DNA of 64,000 nucleotides from Membranipora membranacea (Eukaryota; Bryozoa; Gymnolaemata; Cheilostomatida; Membraniporidae). The notes under the pieces were generated by a model. The model ran no database searches. It saw only the letters and a list, made by a program, of their open reading frames with translations, and had not been told where the DNA came from. This document shows positions 30,101-37,652 of the stretch, piece by piece. A program made the translations under genes and the position numbers. Position 1 is the first letter of the stretch. Every line of letters begins with the position of its first letter. The stretch lies in contig OU612067.1 of assembly GCA_914767715.1 (NCBI GenBank), forward strand, positions 23,534,162 to 23,598,161, in the 5' to 3' direction.

Positions 30101-33100
30101 TCTAGAAAAACAAAACACCTGGCGGGGCTCAAACACTCAGTAACACTGATGGGTTTTTTGCAGGGAGGGTGGTTATGGTTTGTTGTTTTTTGGAGTTGTC
30201 TGTTCAAACCATCAAACCCAACCTGTTTGACTGAATCCAGACTACTTGAAATGGTTAAATCTTTTATTGATTTTTCATTTAGATCTTTTCTTCAACTTTA
30301 AAACACTCAATCTTCAATCTTCAGTAAAATACGTGGGGAGCACCATCTTTTGTGTGTTGGAGGTATTAAAAAAATTCCCACAATGCAAGCTTAGCCTGGA
30401 TTTCCTGTAAAAATCAGTCCATTATTGACCTGGGAGGGTGGGGGGGGGGGATTAGTAAAATGTTAAAGTTCTGTTCTGACAATGAATTGGAGTTGTGGTT
30501 ACAACATGGCACAGAATAACATAGGCATAGGTTATTTCAAAAATTTCCAATTACCTAAAATCTTGCAAGATAAGAGGAGGTTTTTTAGCCAAACAACAGG
30601 AAGGAAAATAAGCGCAAAGACCCTATGCTATTTTGCCACAATACAATAGTGATTTCTGAGTTGAGTATTAGACCACATACATATATCTGCTGTGTTGAAC
30701 ATCAGAATTTCTCTGCAATTTGGTCATACAACTTTTTCACTATAAGTTAAAAATACTTGAGCTGTAGATTACAGACGCTATGAAATGAAATATTAGTTTA
30801 TCGATGGAGTGTTTGCTCTGCAAATATCTACAAAGACTGTTTTCAATTTACAGGGAGGGACTTTTGGTCCTATATATCTACACAAATCAAACATGGGTGG
30901 CCATATTAGACCATTCTAGTGAAAGTGGTTATATACCATTCCCATTCCACCTCAAGTAGCAACAGCAATGACATGGAGTGAAGCAAAAATCCCACAACAC
31001 AATATCAATTGGGAGTTCCAAGATATATCAGTGTGTGTGACATCATTGTTCTGAGCTACTTGGAATTCCAGAATATTGCATTATGGGAAACTTTGAAATG
31101 TGCATGCAACTAATAATTGTATTCATTTTTCATTGTACGTCTTTTGAGTCATTCTGCAAGAGTGCAATTTAATATGCCACAATAATAAAACGCAACACTT
31201 TGCTAACAATTCATATAATATGGGAGAAGAATAAGTAAATTCTGCAATAAACAGTACAAAATTTAATCACGAAAACGATGGCCTTACCAAATTTTGCAAT
31301 ATCGACTATACCTCTACACACTACCCCTTTGACCCCCAATGTAGCAATACCTAATAACTAGATATTGAACTGCATATTAATGTATATTAAGATATTAATA
31401 ACTGATATAGTTATTGAATGTATAGTTATCATTATCAAAGAGCCTGCCACTCTAAATTCTACTAGCTCCCTGAAACAATTTAATCAACCAGTACAACAAA
31501 TCTAAGGAGTTAGACTCTAATCTCTTGCTCTTATATGTGGGAAAATCAGGAAGTCAAGAAAAACAGACACTGCAATAAAACGTCCAATGTGCATCTATTA
31601 AACATTGGCGTTGCCAAATTTCGTAATGCCTGTTATCAGCTTTTCAACAGTAACTAGTGTTCCACTCAGTGACATTGTGAACTCAAACCATGACTCTGAT
31701 TATGAGTGAAAATGCAATGGTCGGAGTTTTAATGTTCTCGGAAACACAATACTTAAACCCAACTAGAGTTGGTAAAAACCCCACATCTCAGCACAAAGAA
31801 TTTGTAAGGTCCCAGGTTTGCATAACTCGAACTGAACTCTAAATTTGTCAATCGGTTATTTAAATAGTTCTAGACCGGAGAATAAGGCTATACTGACAGC
31901 TAACTGATGCGCTGGACGAGTCTGTCTGTGTCTTTCTCTATTTTACAGCACAACAGTGGAGTGAAGGATATCGAACGCTGTAATAAACAGTACAGGGTCT
32001 TATATGTAGAATGTTGACCTTGGTTAATTTTACAACGCCTTGTATATATTATGTTTTATGGCGCAGATAAGAATATCAGTATATCTAGGTTGTGGGTTTC
32101 GGATGTTTTAGGTCCATCATCAAGTTTAAAATGATTGCTAAAATTCGGGTTCGTCCCCCTCCACTGGTCATGCTGCAGGCAAAGGGTACACCCAGTGGAG
32201 GGGAAGCAACTTCGAATGTAAGCAAAGGGATCAACCCTAGCCTTGTTCACGCGGCCACGGGTTTTGGTTTTTTTGGTTTGGTTGGTCAAACCAAACCAAT
32301 AAAACCAAAACCCGTGGCCGCGTGAACAAGGCAAGACCAACCCTGATATATGTTGAGGTTGAAACGTTTAGTATTAGATTACTTACTTTTATCTGCTGTA
32401 ATGAGCTTCACAATTCATTGCAGCCCAACCAAACAACTCTTCACTATATGGTTCAACACAGGAGTGAAGGATTACAATCGCTAAAAAAAATATCGAATAT
32501 TATTGTGGATAAAAGATTTATAAAGAATAACTTGAAAACAACTACTTTGACATACATCGCCCAGCTAGGAACTAGTTCAAACTGTATAGTGGAAAAGTAT
32601 TGAAAACAGTTTGTGGGAGGCATAATACGACCGTGACTGTTATCTGACCACTCTGGTGATGGTGGTCTATTACCATATCCCGTTCATACTCAGAAAGCAA
32701 AAATAAAAACAGTGTATGTGACAGCATTTTCAGAATGCATATATAGCTAGAAGTTTACAGGACATTCAGGTTAAGGTCATGCATATTATATCATTTTTGA
32801 TCAGAGCTATTGGGAATTAGAGGAAAATGCATTGCGGGTTGCAAAAAAATTATCCTCCTATTATTTTATGGGTTCTGCTGCTGTCTGTATGTTCATGGCA
32901 AGCGGATGAGCACTCGTGGAAGCCATTGCATGTTGAGTACGTTCACGGCAGAGAATAATTTTGCTTGTGGTTTTGGCATCACAACTAACTATCCTAATAT
33001 CATTTACCAAACATTTACTAATTCATATCGGAGGGTATGGGCAACGATGCACTGTATCTACGACACTGAGCGTCATTAAAGTAAAAGATAAGAGAAACTG

Positions 33101-36100
33101 TAATGAAGAGAACAAAAGTCTATAGAGCCTATTTACATGCCCCAAATTTCACAGTTTCTCTTATAAACAATTGACTACAGTCCCATTCAAGCACATTGTT
33201 AATTGAAAACAAAGTTCTGATTGTGAGTTAAATCATCCCTGTAATACTACACTTTATTACACATCCCACCAATGGTGCTTGTGACTAACAAGGTCAGAAT
33301 TGAGCGCATAGGGACCTTTGCTTCTGCATTTGGGCGACATAATAAATAAGAGCCAGCTATGTACCAATGTCTCAACAAAATTCTGCTGCTGTTCATGGCA
33401 AGCAGATGAGCGCTAGCGGAAGGCATTGCGTGTTCAATACGTTCACTGCAGAGAATGATTTTGCTTGTGGTTTTGGCATCACAGCTAACTATCCTAATAT
33501 CATTTACCAAACATTTACTTTGACGGTATGAACATGGCACAGGACATCATTTCATTTCCAAACACGAGGTCATCGCCTAAATTCTTGAAAGATAGGAGGA
33601 GGTGGTCTTTGAACCTACCTAAACAGGAGGGGAAATTAGCACAAAGAACCTATGCTACTTTGCCACAATTAAATAATTATTTCTGAGTTGAGTATGAGGC
33701 TACTTACATATATCTGCTGTTTTGAGCCTCTGAATTTCTCTGCAGCTTTACCAACAACTTCTTCTCTAGCGACACAATACTGGACACTGGCACTGATAAA
33801 TAGAGAACAAACAGCCTATATCTGCAACCGCAGATTTCTTTTTTCTGGAGGGACTTGAGCTAACTATTTCTACCAATATCAAAAAACTTCTGGTACTAAA
33901 GTGCTCTGACTGGAAAGTGTATGGTAAGAGATAAAATACCAAACAAATAGTAGCATGTGGTTCTTTACCATATGCGCCCATACCCTAGATCACAATTGTG
34001 AGGGCGGTATTATACAACCCCCATTCTGACCCTAAAAGGAGCAAAAACTAATATCTAGTATTGATATGGTGATTGAAGGTTTGGTTTATTATCAACAAAC
34101 CTGCTACTCTACATTAAACTAGCTTCCGGCAAAAAATTGATCAACCAATACAATAAATCTCACCTACTCTAACCAAGGAGTTAGGCCCTTATCCCTTACT
34201 CTAACCTGTGGTACAATAAGAAAGTTAAGAATAAGGACACTGCAATAAAATATCCAAAGTCTACCTATTTAACACTGACCTTGATAAATTTCCTAATGCC
34301 TGTTATCAGCTTTCGACAGTAACTAGCGTCCCATTCAGTGACATTGTGAACTGAAATCATGGTCATGGCTCTCATTATAAGCGAAAATGCAACGGTAGGG
34401 GTGTTAGTGTTTATTTAAAACAATATTTTAACTCATGTAGAGATGGTAAAGCCCCAGACCTCAGCACAAAGAATTTGGAAGGACCCAGGTTTGCATTACT
34501 TTTTGTGTACTCTAAATTTGCTATTCGGTTATTAGAATTGCTCTGAAGCGGAGAATTAGGCTACTTGTGGACAAATGACGTGCTGAACTTTGGCTGTCTG
34601 TGTTTTTCTTTACCATATGGCACACCAACTAGTCTGTCTGCATTTTTATTTATCATACAGACAACAGTGGCATGAAGAATAGCCAATACTGTAATAGGCA
34701 GTACAGGGTCTCATGTGTACATTGCCTGGTATCAGTTTTATGTCACAGATAGAAATTTGGGTAGATATAGCTTCACTTCGGAAAATGATTTTGCTTGTGG
34801 GTTTGGCATCACAGCTAAATATCCTAAAATCATTTACCAAACATTTACTAATTCCTATCACAAGGCATAGGCAACAATGCACTGTATCTACAATACTGCA
34901 GTCTGATAAGAGACACGGTAATGAAGAGAACAAAAGTCTATAGAGCCTATTTATATCCGCCAAATTTCACAATTTCTCTTATCAGATTTAAAGAATTGAC
35001 TAGAGACCCATTCAAGCACATTGTTAATTGACAACAAAGTTCTGATAGTGAGTTAAATCATCCCTGTAATACTGCACTTTATTACACATCCCACCAATGG
35101 TGCTTGTGATTGACAAGGTCACCATTGAGCGTATAGGAACCTTTGCTTCTGCATTTGGGCGACATAATAAATGGGAGCCAGCTATGTACCAATGTCTCAA
35201 GAAAATTCTGCTGCTGTCTGTATGTTCATGACAAGCAGATGAGCGATCGTGGAAGGCATTGCATGTTCAATACGTTCACTGCAGAGAATGATTTTGCTTG
35301 TGGTTTTGGCATCACAGCTAACTATCCTAATATCATTTACCAAACATTTACTTTGACGGTATGAACATGGCACAGGACAACATTTCATTTCCAAACATGA
35401 GGTCATCACCTAAATTCTTGTGAGATAGGAGGAGGTGGTGTTTGAGCCTACCTAAACAGGAGGGGAAATTAGCACAAAGAACCTATGCTATTTTGCCACA
35501 ATTAACTAATTATTGATAAATTGAGTATGAGGCTACTTACATATATCTGCTATTTTGAGCTTCTGAATTTCTCTGCAGCTTTACCAACAACTTCTTCTCT
35601 AGCCGCAAAATACTGGACACTGGCACTGATAAAAATAGAACAAACAGTCTATAGAGTGTTGGAGCTACAAATATCTGCAACCGCAGATTTAGATTTATCA
35701 GGAGGGACATGCACTAATTACTTCTACCTAAATCACCAAGACCCTAGTATAAGAGGGCTTTGAGTGGAAGGTGTATGGTAAATGATAAAAAGTCAAAAAT
35801 AGTTGCGTGTGAACTTTTCTGGTACAATCTTACACTATTCTTTCTCCACCTGCAGTAGCAACAATAATGAAAGGTCTTTAACAAAATTCCCTCGATGCAA
35901 TGCTACCCTCAAGTTCCTGGGTAAATCAAACTGGCTGAAAATCTTGTCCGGAGCTTCTGGGAATTCCAGAAAATTACATTATGGGAAACTTAACAATGTG
36001 TAGCAAAAAATAATTGTTACTTGTCACACCTCATTGTGTGCCCTTTGTGTTATTCTGCAGGAGTGCAAGGCAAATGAATCAGCCAGTTTAACCATCAGTG

Positions 36101-37652
36101 AAACTACCAACTATAAACTAAGCATTATGCTTAGTATTAGGGTTTTTGTTGGGGCGTTATTGACCGCGGGTACATACAATGTGGTAAAAGGAGCGCAGGC
36201 TCAGCATAAAAGATAGGAAGTTGCCGGCTTACGAGGAGAAGAAGCTAACTTACATATAACTGCTGCTCCAAGCTTCAGATTTTCTTTGCAGCTTCGTTGA
36301 CCACTTCATATAACACAACACTGTAGTAAACAATGACTGACACTGTAGAACAAAGTAATATATATATTATACTAATATTTGCATCACCTGTAACCTCCAT
36401 TTTTACAATCTTTCAAACAAGATAAGGGTTCTAAACTTTGTGACGTTGGTGCCTTTACAATAAATTTGTGGTTACTATTAACATTATTTTGAGTTGGTCT
36501 AAATCCATTCCGCCACCACCCCCCCTCTTCTTATCTCAAAACTGTCATAATACTGAACAGGTATATCGAATCATTCCTAAAACGCAAACGTGACCAGAAA
36601 TTGTAAGAAAAGTAGTCCAAGCCAATTTTATTCACATTTATTGACCTGATCTACTGGGAATTTCCGTAAATTGCATTATGGGAAAATTTGACATTCGATG
36701 CAACTAATAATGGTCCTCGTTTTGCGTGCTCCAGCTAGAGTGTTCAGAATATATATCAAAGTTCCTGTTTGGTTGGCATAAGGTGAAGTCAAGAAGGAGC
36801 TGCTACAAACTCACTAATGACAAAGCTCCCCCAATTATTAGGATTCAGAATTTAATTCAATATAAGCTGCCCATTATAATCATTCGTGTAGTAATAATAA
36901 TATTATTATTATTACAACACGAATGATCAATTAAATTGATATTAGGATACTCACTAGACAACCTCTCTCTGAGCTCCCCAGTTTGTCTGCAGCGACACCA
37001 GCAGGTTGTACATCAATGGCCTGATACTAATGCGAAGGTCCAAGTACTGTAAACGGGAATGAAGTGATCCGGCTAACTTTCAGTATTCAACTCTTATCTC
37101 AAGTGTGACGTGACCAGCTGAAGTTAGTTACCAGCTTACTAGAGAGAGGCTAAAATTGTGGCACAATTTTCTTATCAGTGTAAACACTTACTGATAAACT
37201 ACCAGGTAACTGTAGTGCTGTCGAGTAAACTATGACATGAGTCAACAGTTTGTCAAACAGAGTAGCAGCTCCCTATCCGATATTAGAGAGGGTATTATGG
37301 ATTCAAGTTCATAACTGCAAGTCAATACTTCCTCTCAGGAACTGTAGAGTAATTGATGAACAGAAAAGCTACCCGATATCTGTCCAATAGTAGATAACGT
37401 ATAGAATTTAAATTCACTACTACTCGTCACTTACTGACAATTTAACGCCATCCGTGATAATGCGGTAGGTATCTGCAGTATAGATGGCTGCTTCAGGTGG
37501 ATATTCTTAGAGACTTTTGAGTTTAGGTGATATCGATCTTTCAGGATTACCATCCACAATGCAAACCCAAATTCAAGATTTGTTTCAGTGAACTTTAATC
37601 GAAATTCATTCCAGTGCAATCTCATTGCCGACGAGAAATTTAGATCTGCCAT
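1..37652 (-). CDS. ROCO-family LRR-Roc-COR protein gene (whole locus, 3' end outside window)
   Basis: Exon chain in transcription order, all joins in frame: 37652-37435, 36986-36955, 29724-29638, 28941-28710, 28090-27953, 26677-26540, 21179-21039, 12795-12655, 9916-9776, 2443-507, 374-300, 132-1 (open). Every internal exon has AG and GT borders. The visible product is about 1,130 residues: an N-terminal region of unknown fold, an acidic linker, about 10-11 leucine-rich repeats, a Roc GTPase, a COR domain, and a Cys/His-containing tail leading to an unseen C-terminus. ROCO proteins are GTP-dependent dimeric signalling proteins (LRRK and MFHAS1 are relatives). No kinase domain is visible here, so an MFHAS1-like kinase-less member is the closer comparison, but what follows position 1 is unknown. 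The 3' part is certain. The first two exons are inferred from frame and splice-site agreement alone. Confidence 0.8.
300..374 (-). CDS. ROCO gene exon, 25-codon linker
   Basis: A 75-nt exon lies between an acceptor (ttttttacag) and a GTGAGT donor on the minus strand. It is phase 1 at both ends, so it continues from the last base of the Roc-COR exon (T|GT makes Cys) and hands one base to the next exon. The product reads SITKTGISQLEEYVSTNSVP, hydrophilic with no known motif. The splice sites and phase agreement on both sides support it more than its short length alone would. Confidence 0.65.
507..2443 (-). CDS. ROCO gene main exon: last LRRs, Roc GTPase and COR domains
   Basis: A single exon of 1,937 nt (645 codons), with an acceptor tttttacag at its 5' end and a GTGAGT donor at its 3' end. 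It begins with an LRR (LGNLKQLTSLNVRWNEKLTS). The Roc domain follows about 85 residues in: P-loop GKSGAGKTSL, switch II/Walker B-like DFGGH, and G4-like THTDK. The next 250 or so residues have the COR pattern (YILQYIHEIGRIMWY, then a PDVLVSLIGILYD stretch). The last 100 residues include a YEHVFYCSHC stretch like those found late in ROCO proteins. Roc binds and hydrolyses GTP, and COR mediates dimerisation. The P-loop Lys and Thr are intact, so nucleotide binding is expected. The exon joins the upstream LRR exons in phase 2 (AG|C gives Ser). Confidence 0.93.
2584..2705 (-). pseudogene. Partial duplicate of the Roc exon 5' edge
   Basis: About 120 bp here repeat 2400-2540, the start of the main Roc-COR exon plus the intron end before it, at an offset of 183 bp. 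The copy keeps an acceptor-like ...ggcag followed by an LRR start (LGKLEQLTITGYKI). It then runs to a stop and no donor is evident, so it looks like a dead exon fragment. Confidence 0.55.
2706..4100. other. Intron of ROCO gene, no gene seen
   Basis: AT-rich sequence without a convincing exon, RNA gene or clear repeat on either strand. It lies between the exon-fragment duplicate and the LINE. Confidence 0.5.
4150..5077 (+). pseudogene. LINE ORF1 remnant (coiled-coil nucleic-acid-binding protein)
   Basis: The frame 4150-4662 has a Pro/Thr-rich N-terminus and then a long heptad-type coiled coil (around MIENLDANKAFIEERF). A frameshift near 4660 moves to the frame of 4679-5077, which has one in-frame TGA at 4949-4951. 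The C-terminal half has the pattern typical of CR1/L2 ORF1 proteins: IFVNEYLNP, then a YKYTW and VFMRK segment, then IIRIVDETTLDKL. ORF1 proteins of this type form trimers and coat the element RNA. Two breaks make it inactive. Confidence 0.7.
5335..5890 (+). pseudogene. LINE endonuclease (EEP) remnant
   Basis: Pieces of an exonuclease-endonuclease-phosphatase domain are visible across frames: LAEIWFS near 5340 (the usual ETW block), GDMNIDL near 5640, LDHIIV near 5785, and ISDHKPV near 5840, which holds the catalytic SDH. Stops and frame changes separate the blocks. In the intact family this domain nicks target DNA to prime reverse transcription. Confidence 0.75.
6293..7556 (+). pseudogene. 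LINE reverse transcriptase remnant
   Basis: The two open stretches are 6293-6892 and 7002-7556. The first has the RT 'finger' blocks (FKKGDKTRCNSYRPISI, then YQFGFR). The second starts at RKQFV and contains VPQGSVLRPLLFLIYIDEL, the catalytic YILFADDTN, and the thumb-side FYPHLTYGLEFWG. The RT block with the first catalytic Asp, expected between FGFR and RKQFV, is missing, so there is an internal deletion as well as stops. Confidence 0.85.
7690..8110. repeat. Duplicated segment (copy at about 10665-11085)
   Basis: The sequence from gagatgtatca onward is nearly identical to 10665-11085, at an offset of about 2.97 kb. Both copies sit just 3' of related LINE ends, so the block was duplicated together with a LINE end. 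No LRR exon is found at the place where one would be expected next to the repeat-unit start at about 8115. Confidence 0.7.
9776..9916 (-). CDS. ROCO gene LRR exon E (47 codons)
   Basis: A 141-nt exon with acceptor ttccccacag and donor GTGAGT. It begins with the third base of a codon and ends with two bases (phase 2-2), so any number of such exons can be joined. The product starts ICSLTELEELAISQNENLQT and ends CDLRSLPK, which is two leucine-rich repeats of about 23 residues. No stop is present. It is the LRR exon closest to the Roc-COR exon, and AG|C gives the Ser that starts LGNLKQL. Confidence 0.78.
10002..10504 (+). mobile_element. 5'-truncated LINE copy with A-rich 3' tail
   Basis: 10002-10230 match the LINE end at 7460-7690 (thumb region with GLEFWG). 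The copy then continues through a G/C-richer 3' stretch and ends in an A-rich tail at about 10494-10504. It interrupts a copy of the ROCO intron repeat: the unit's start is at 9950 and its continuation (gcctgtaggc...) resumes right after the tail. 5' truncation plus a 3' A tail is the usual mark of LINE insertion. Confidence 0.75.
12655..12795 (-). CDS. ROCO gene LRR exon D (47 codons)
   Basis: A 141-nt phase 2-2 exon with acceptor gttccctcag and donor GTGAGT. The product runs ICSLSELEVLDIHYNANLQT ... LPEGLGGMRSLKKINVNF ... LRCIPE: two LRRs with no stop. Compared with the exons at 9776 and 21039, differences cluster in the variable positions after each LxxL, while the framework (LPEGLGGMRSLK) is unchanged. 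Confidence 0.78.
14656..14880 (-). pseudogene. Repeat-unit end with LRR exon lost
   Basis: The unit landmark tattttgttacaaataaaca and tatgatgagt are present near 14705-14765, exactly where an exon donor should follow. The sequence then diverges and no LRR coding remains. This copy has lost its exon. Confidence 0.5.
14881..18100. other. Unique intron stretch, nothing recognisable
   Basis: No exon, RNA gene or clear mobile element was found. It is AT-rich and separates two parts of the LRR-unit array. Confidence 0.45.
18420..20220. other. Intron stretch with a short AAGTATA-type tandem repeat
   Basis: No gene is recognised. Around 19657-19720 there is a run of imperfect copies of aagtataaagtat, an 8-14 bp simple repeat. 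Confidence 0.5.
21039..21179 (-). CDS. ROCO gene LRR exon C (47 codons)
   Basis: A 141-nt phase 2-2 exon with acceptor atccccacag and donor GTGAGT. The product starts IRSLTELEVLSLYDNGHLQT and ends with DVSACDLRSLPE. It has two LRRs and an intact frame. It is flanked on both sides by the shared intron unit. Confidence 0.78.
22199..22223 (-). pseudogene. LRR exon remnant, internally deleted
   Basis: About 115 bp of the exon and its donor are deleted: tatgactc, the intron side of the donor, is fused directly to the exon's 5' end (ccagttcggtcagtgagcag). The acceptor (ttccctcag) survives. It cannot be spliced as an LRR exon. Confidence 0.7.
23781..23906 (-). pseudogene. LRR exon remnant, frameshifted and lacking its acceptor
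   Basis: The donor GTGAGT and most of the exon are present. One base is missing in the cttagtgacc stretch (other copies have cttaagtgacc), which shifts the frame. The last part of the exon with its acceptor is deleted: gttcag runs straight into the intron sequence atttgattactgtc. It is a dead copy. Confidence 0.7.
25414..25840. other. Unit edge with a possible decayed coding fragment
   Basis: At 25709-25835 the plus strand reads a broken but protein-like stretch (KAQAALEELSCLSISHLCRP, then LFFDEAVAAEL) ending in tandem stops. It resembles a fossil retroelement or exon piece. I cannot assign a family. Confidence 0.3.
26540..26677 (-). CDS. ROCO gene LRR exon B (46 codons)
   Basis: A 138-nt phase 2-2 exon with acceptor ttatctgcag and donor GTGAGT. 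The product starts ILSLTELESLDLSHNSLHSL with a canonical LxxLxLSxNxLxxLP repeat, then a second repeat ending CGLSRLPE. It is one codon shorter than the exons at 9.7-21.1 kb, so it belongs to a different subfamily, shared with its tandem copy at 27953. Confidence 0.82.
27953..28090 (-). CDS. ROCO gene LRR exon A (46 codons)
   Basis: A 138-nt phase 2-2 exon with acceptor tatctgtag and donor GTGAGT. The product starts ILSLTELESLDLSYNSLHSL and ends DLNWCDLSRLPE. It differs from its tandem copy mainly in residues after the L-x-x-L framework (LDLNWCDL against LGLRSCGL). The upstream exon ends in CG, so CG|T gives Arg at the junction, in frame. Confidence 0.82.
28710..28941 (-). CDS. ROCO gene exon preceding the LRR exons
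   Basis: A 232-nt exon with acceptor caccttttag and donor GTTAGT, phase 1 in and phase 2 out, joining exactly to the neighbours on both sides. The product starts YHVWYRHAGQPQVDRIPDMS and later reads IQITQMMIKGNIPPNLHEIA and LKQLKLGRIP. The second half has irregular LRR spacing and probably forms the N-terminal end of the solenoid. The first half is not recognised. Confidence 0.7.
29638..29724 (-). CDS. ROCO gene exon, acidic linker (alternative start ATG)
   Basis: An 87-nt exon with acceptor atatcgcag and donor GTGAGA, phase 1 at both ends. The product is KMTSQNEDPSWADSARESEL and on through an EEEGQ stretch: acidic and hydrophilic. An ATG lies two bases into the exon, so transcripts joined to a microexon ending in T (which makes TAA) could start translation here. 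With the 36955 microexon the frame stays open from upstream. Confidence 0.65.
30681..30712 (-). other. Putative alternative 32-nt microexon
   Basis: Acceptor attgcag and donor GTATGT surround 32 nt that read EILMFNTADI in the frame set by the upstream exon. Its last base is T, so joining to the exon at 29724 (starting AA) would create TAA. It may be a poison exon or a dead copy. Confidence 0.4.
32143..32331. mobile_element. Foldback (MITE-like) element with two hairpins
   Basis: 32143-32217 is an inverted repeat whose arms share cccctccactgg / ccagtggagggg and end in attcg / cgaat. 32241-32331 is a second, almost perfect hairpin with arms of about 43 bp (ccttgttcacgcggccacgg against its complement, one mismatch seen) and a loop of a few bases. 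The first hairpin is related to the foldback at 42451, so this is a small repeat family. It looks non-coding; apparent frames across it are an effect of the palindrome. Confidence 0.8.
32387..32418 (-). other. Decayed microexon copy (acceptor lost)
   Basis: The 32-nt unit and GTAAGT donor are present, but the acceptor reads gctgca|atg instead of gctgcag, so AG is lost. Probably not spliced. Confidence 0.4.
33708..33739 (-). other. Putative alternative 32-nt microexon
   Basis: Acceptor gctgcag, 32 nt reading EIQRLKTADI in the upstream frame, donor GTAAGT. It ends in T, so joining to the 29638-29724 exon makes TAA. Confidence 0.45.
35541..35572 (-). other. Putative alternative 32-nt microexon
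   Basis: Acceptor ctgcag, 32 nt reading EIQKLKIADI in the upstream frame, donor GTAAGT. It lies 1,833 bp from the near-identical copy at 33708. Like that copy it ends in T and gives TAA at the junction with 29724. Confidence 0.45.
36254..36283 (-). other. Diverged microexon copy (30 nt)
   Basis: Donor GTAAGT is present and the likely acceptor is gctgcaaag, giving 30 nt instead of 32, so the phase differs from the other copies. Confidence 0.35.
36881..36925. repeat. Imperfect palindrome with TAA core
   Basis: Arms cattcgtgtagtaataataa and its near complement ending aacacgaatg meet at an ATT/TAA run. It may form a hairpin of about 22 bp stem. It lies 30 bp from the microexon at 36955. Confidence 0.7.
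36955..36986 (-). CDS. ROCO gene 32-nt microexon (in-frame version)
   Basis: Acceptor gtcgctgcag, 32 nt, donor GTGAGT. It takes two bases (CA) from the exon at 37435 and leaves one base (A), so the product QQTGELRERLS joins in frame to KMTSQNED of the exon at 29724. The sequence has heptad-like character. Of the copies in this gene, this is the only one whose last base keeps the downstream frame open, which suggests it is the ancestral constitutive exon. Confidence 0.5.
37435..37652 (-). CDS. Likely first coding exon of the ROCO gene
   Basis: The minus strand has ATG at 37652 with G at -3 and G at +4, then 72 codons and two bases before a GTAAGT donor. The product begins MADLNFSSAMRLHWNEF and has a hydrophobic patch (FALWMVIL). 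No family is recognised. Its phase fits the 36955 microexon exactly and keeps a frame open through to the LRR exons, which is the main reason to call it coding. It could also be a chance open frame. Confidence 0.5.

Larger units (their letters stand above)
29725..36950. repeat. Duplicated block with repeated 32-nt microexon-like units
   Basis: 33214-33990 repeats at about 35039-35820 (offset 1.83 kb), 32935-33160 repeats at about 34770-34985, and 31500-31990 repeats at about 34190-34690 (offset 2.67 kb). A shared element across the block is a minus-strand gctgcag acceptor, 30-32 nt, then GTAAGT or GTATGT. Copies lie near 29789-29820, 30681-30712, 32387-32418, 33708-33739, 35541-35572 and 36254-36283. 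Open frames here (for example 33247-33540 and 35197-35409) come from the repeat and match nothing I recognise. Confidence 0.7.

Noticed and set aside
32810-33540. Repeated open frames around 32.8-35.4 kb that look alike
   Set aside because: They lie in a duplicated non-coding block. Similarity reflects the duplication, with no splice sites, motifs or frame conservation to support coding.
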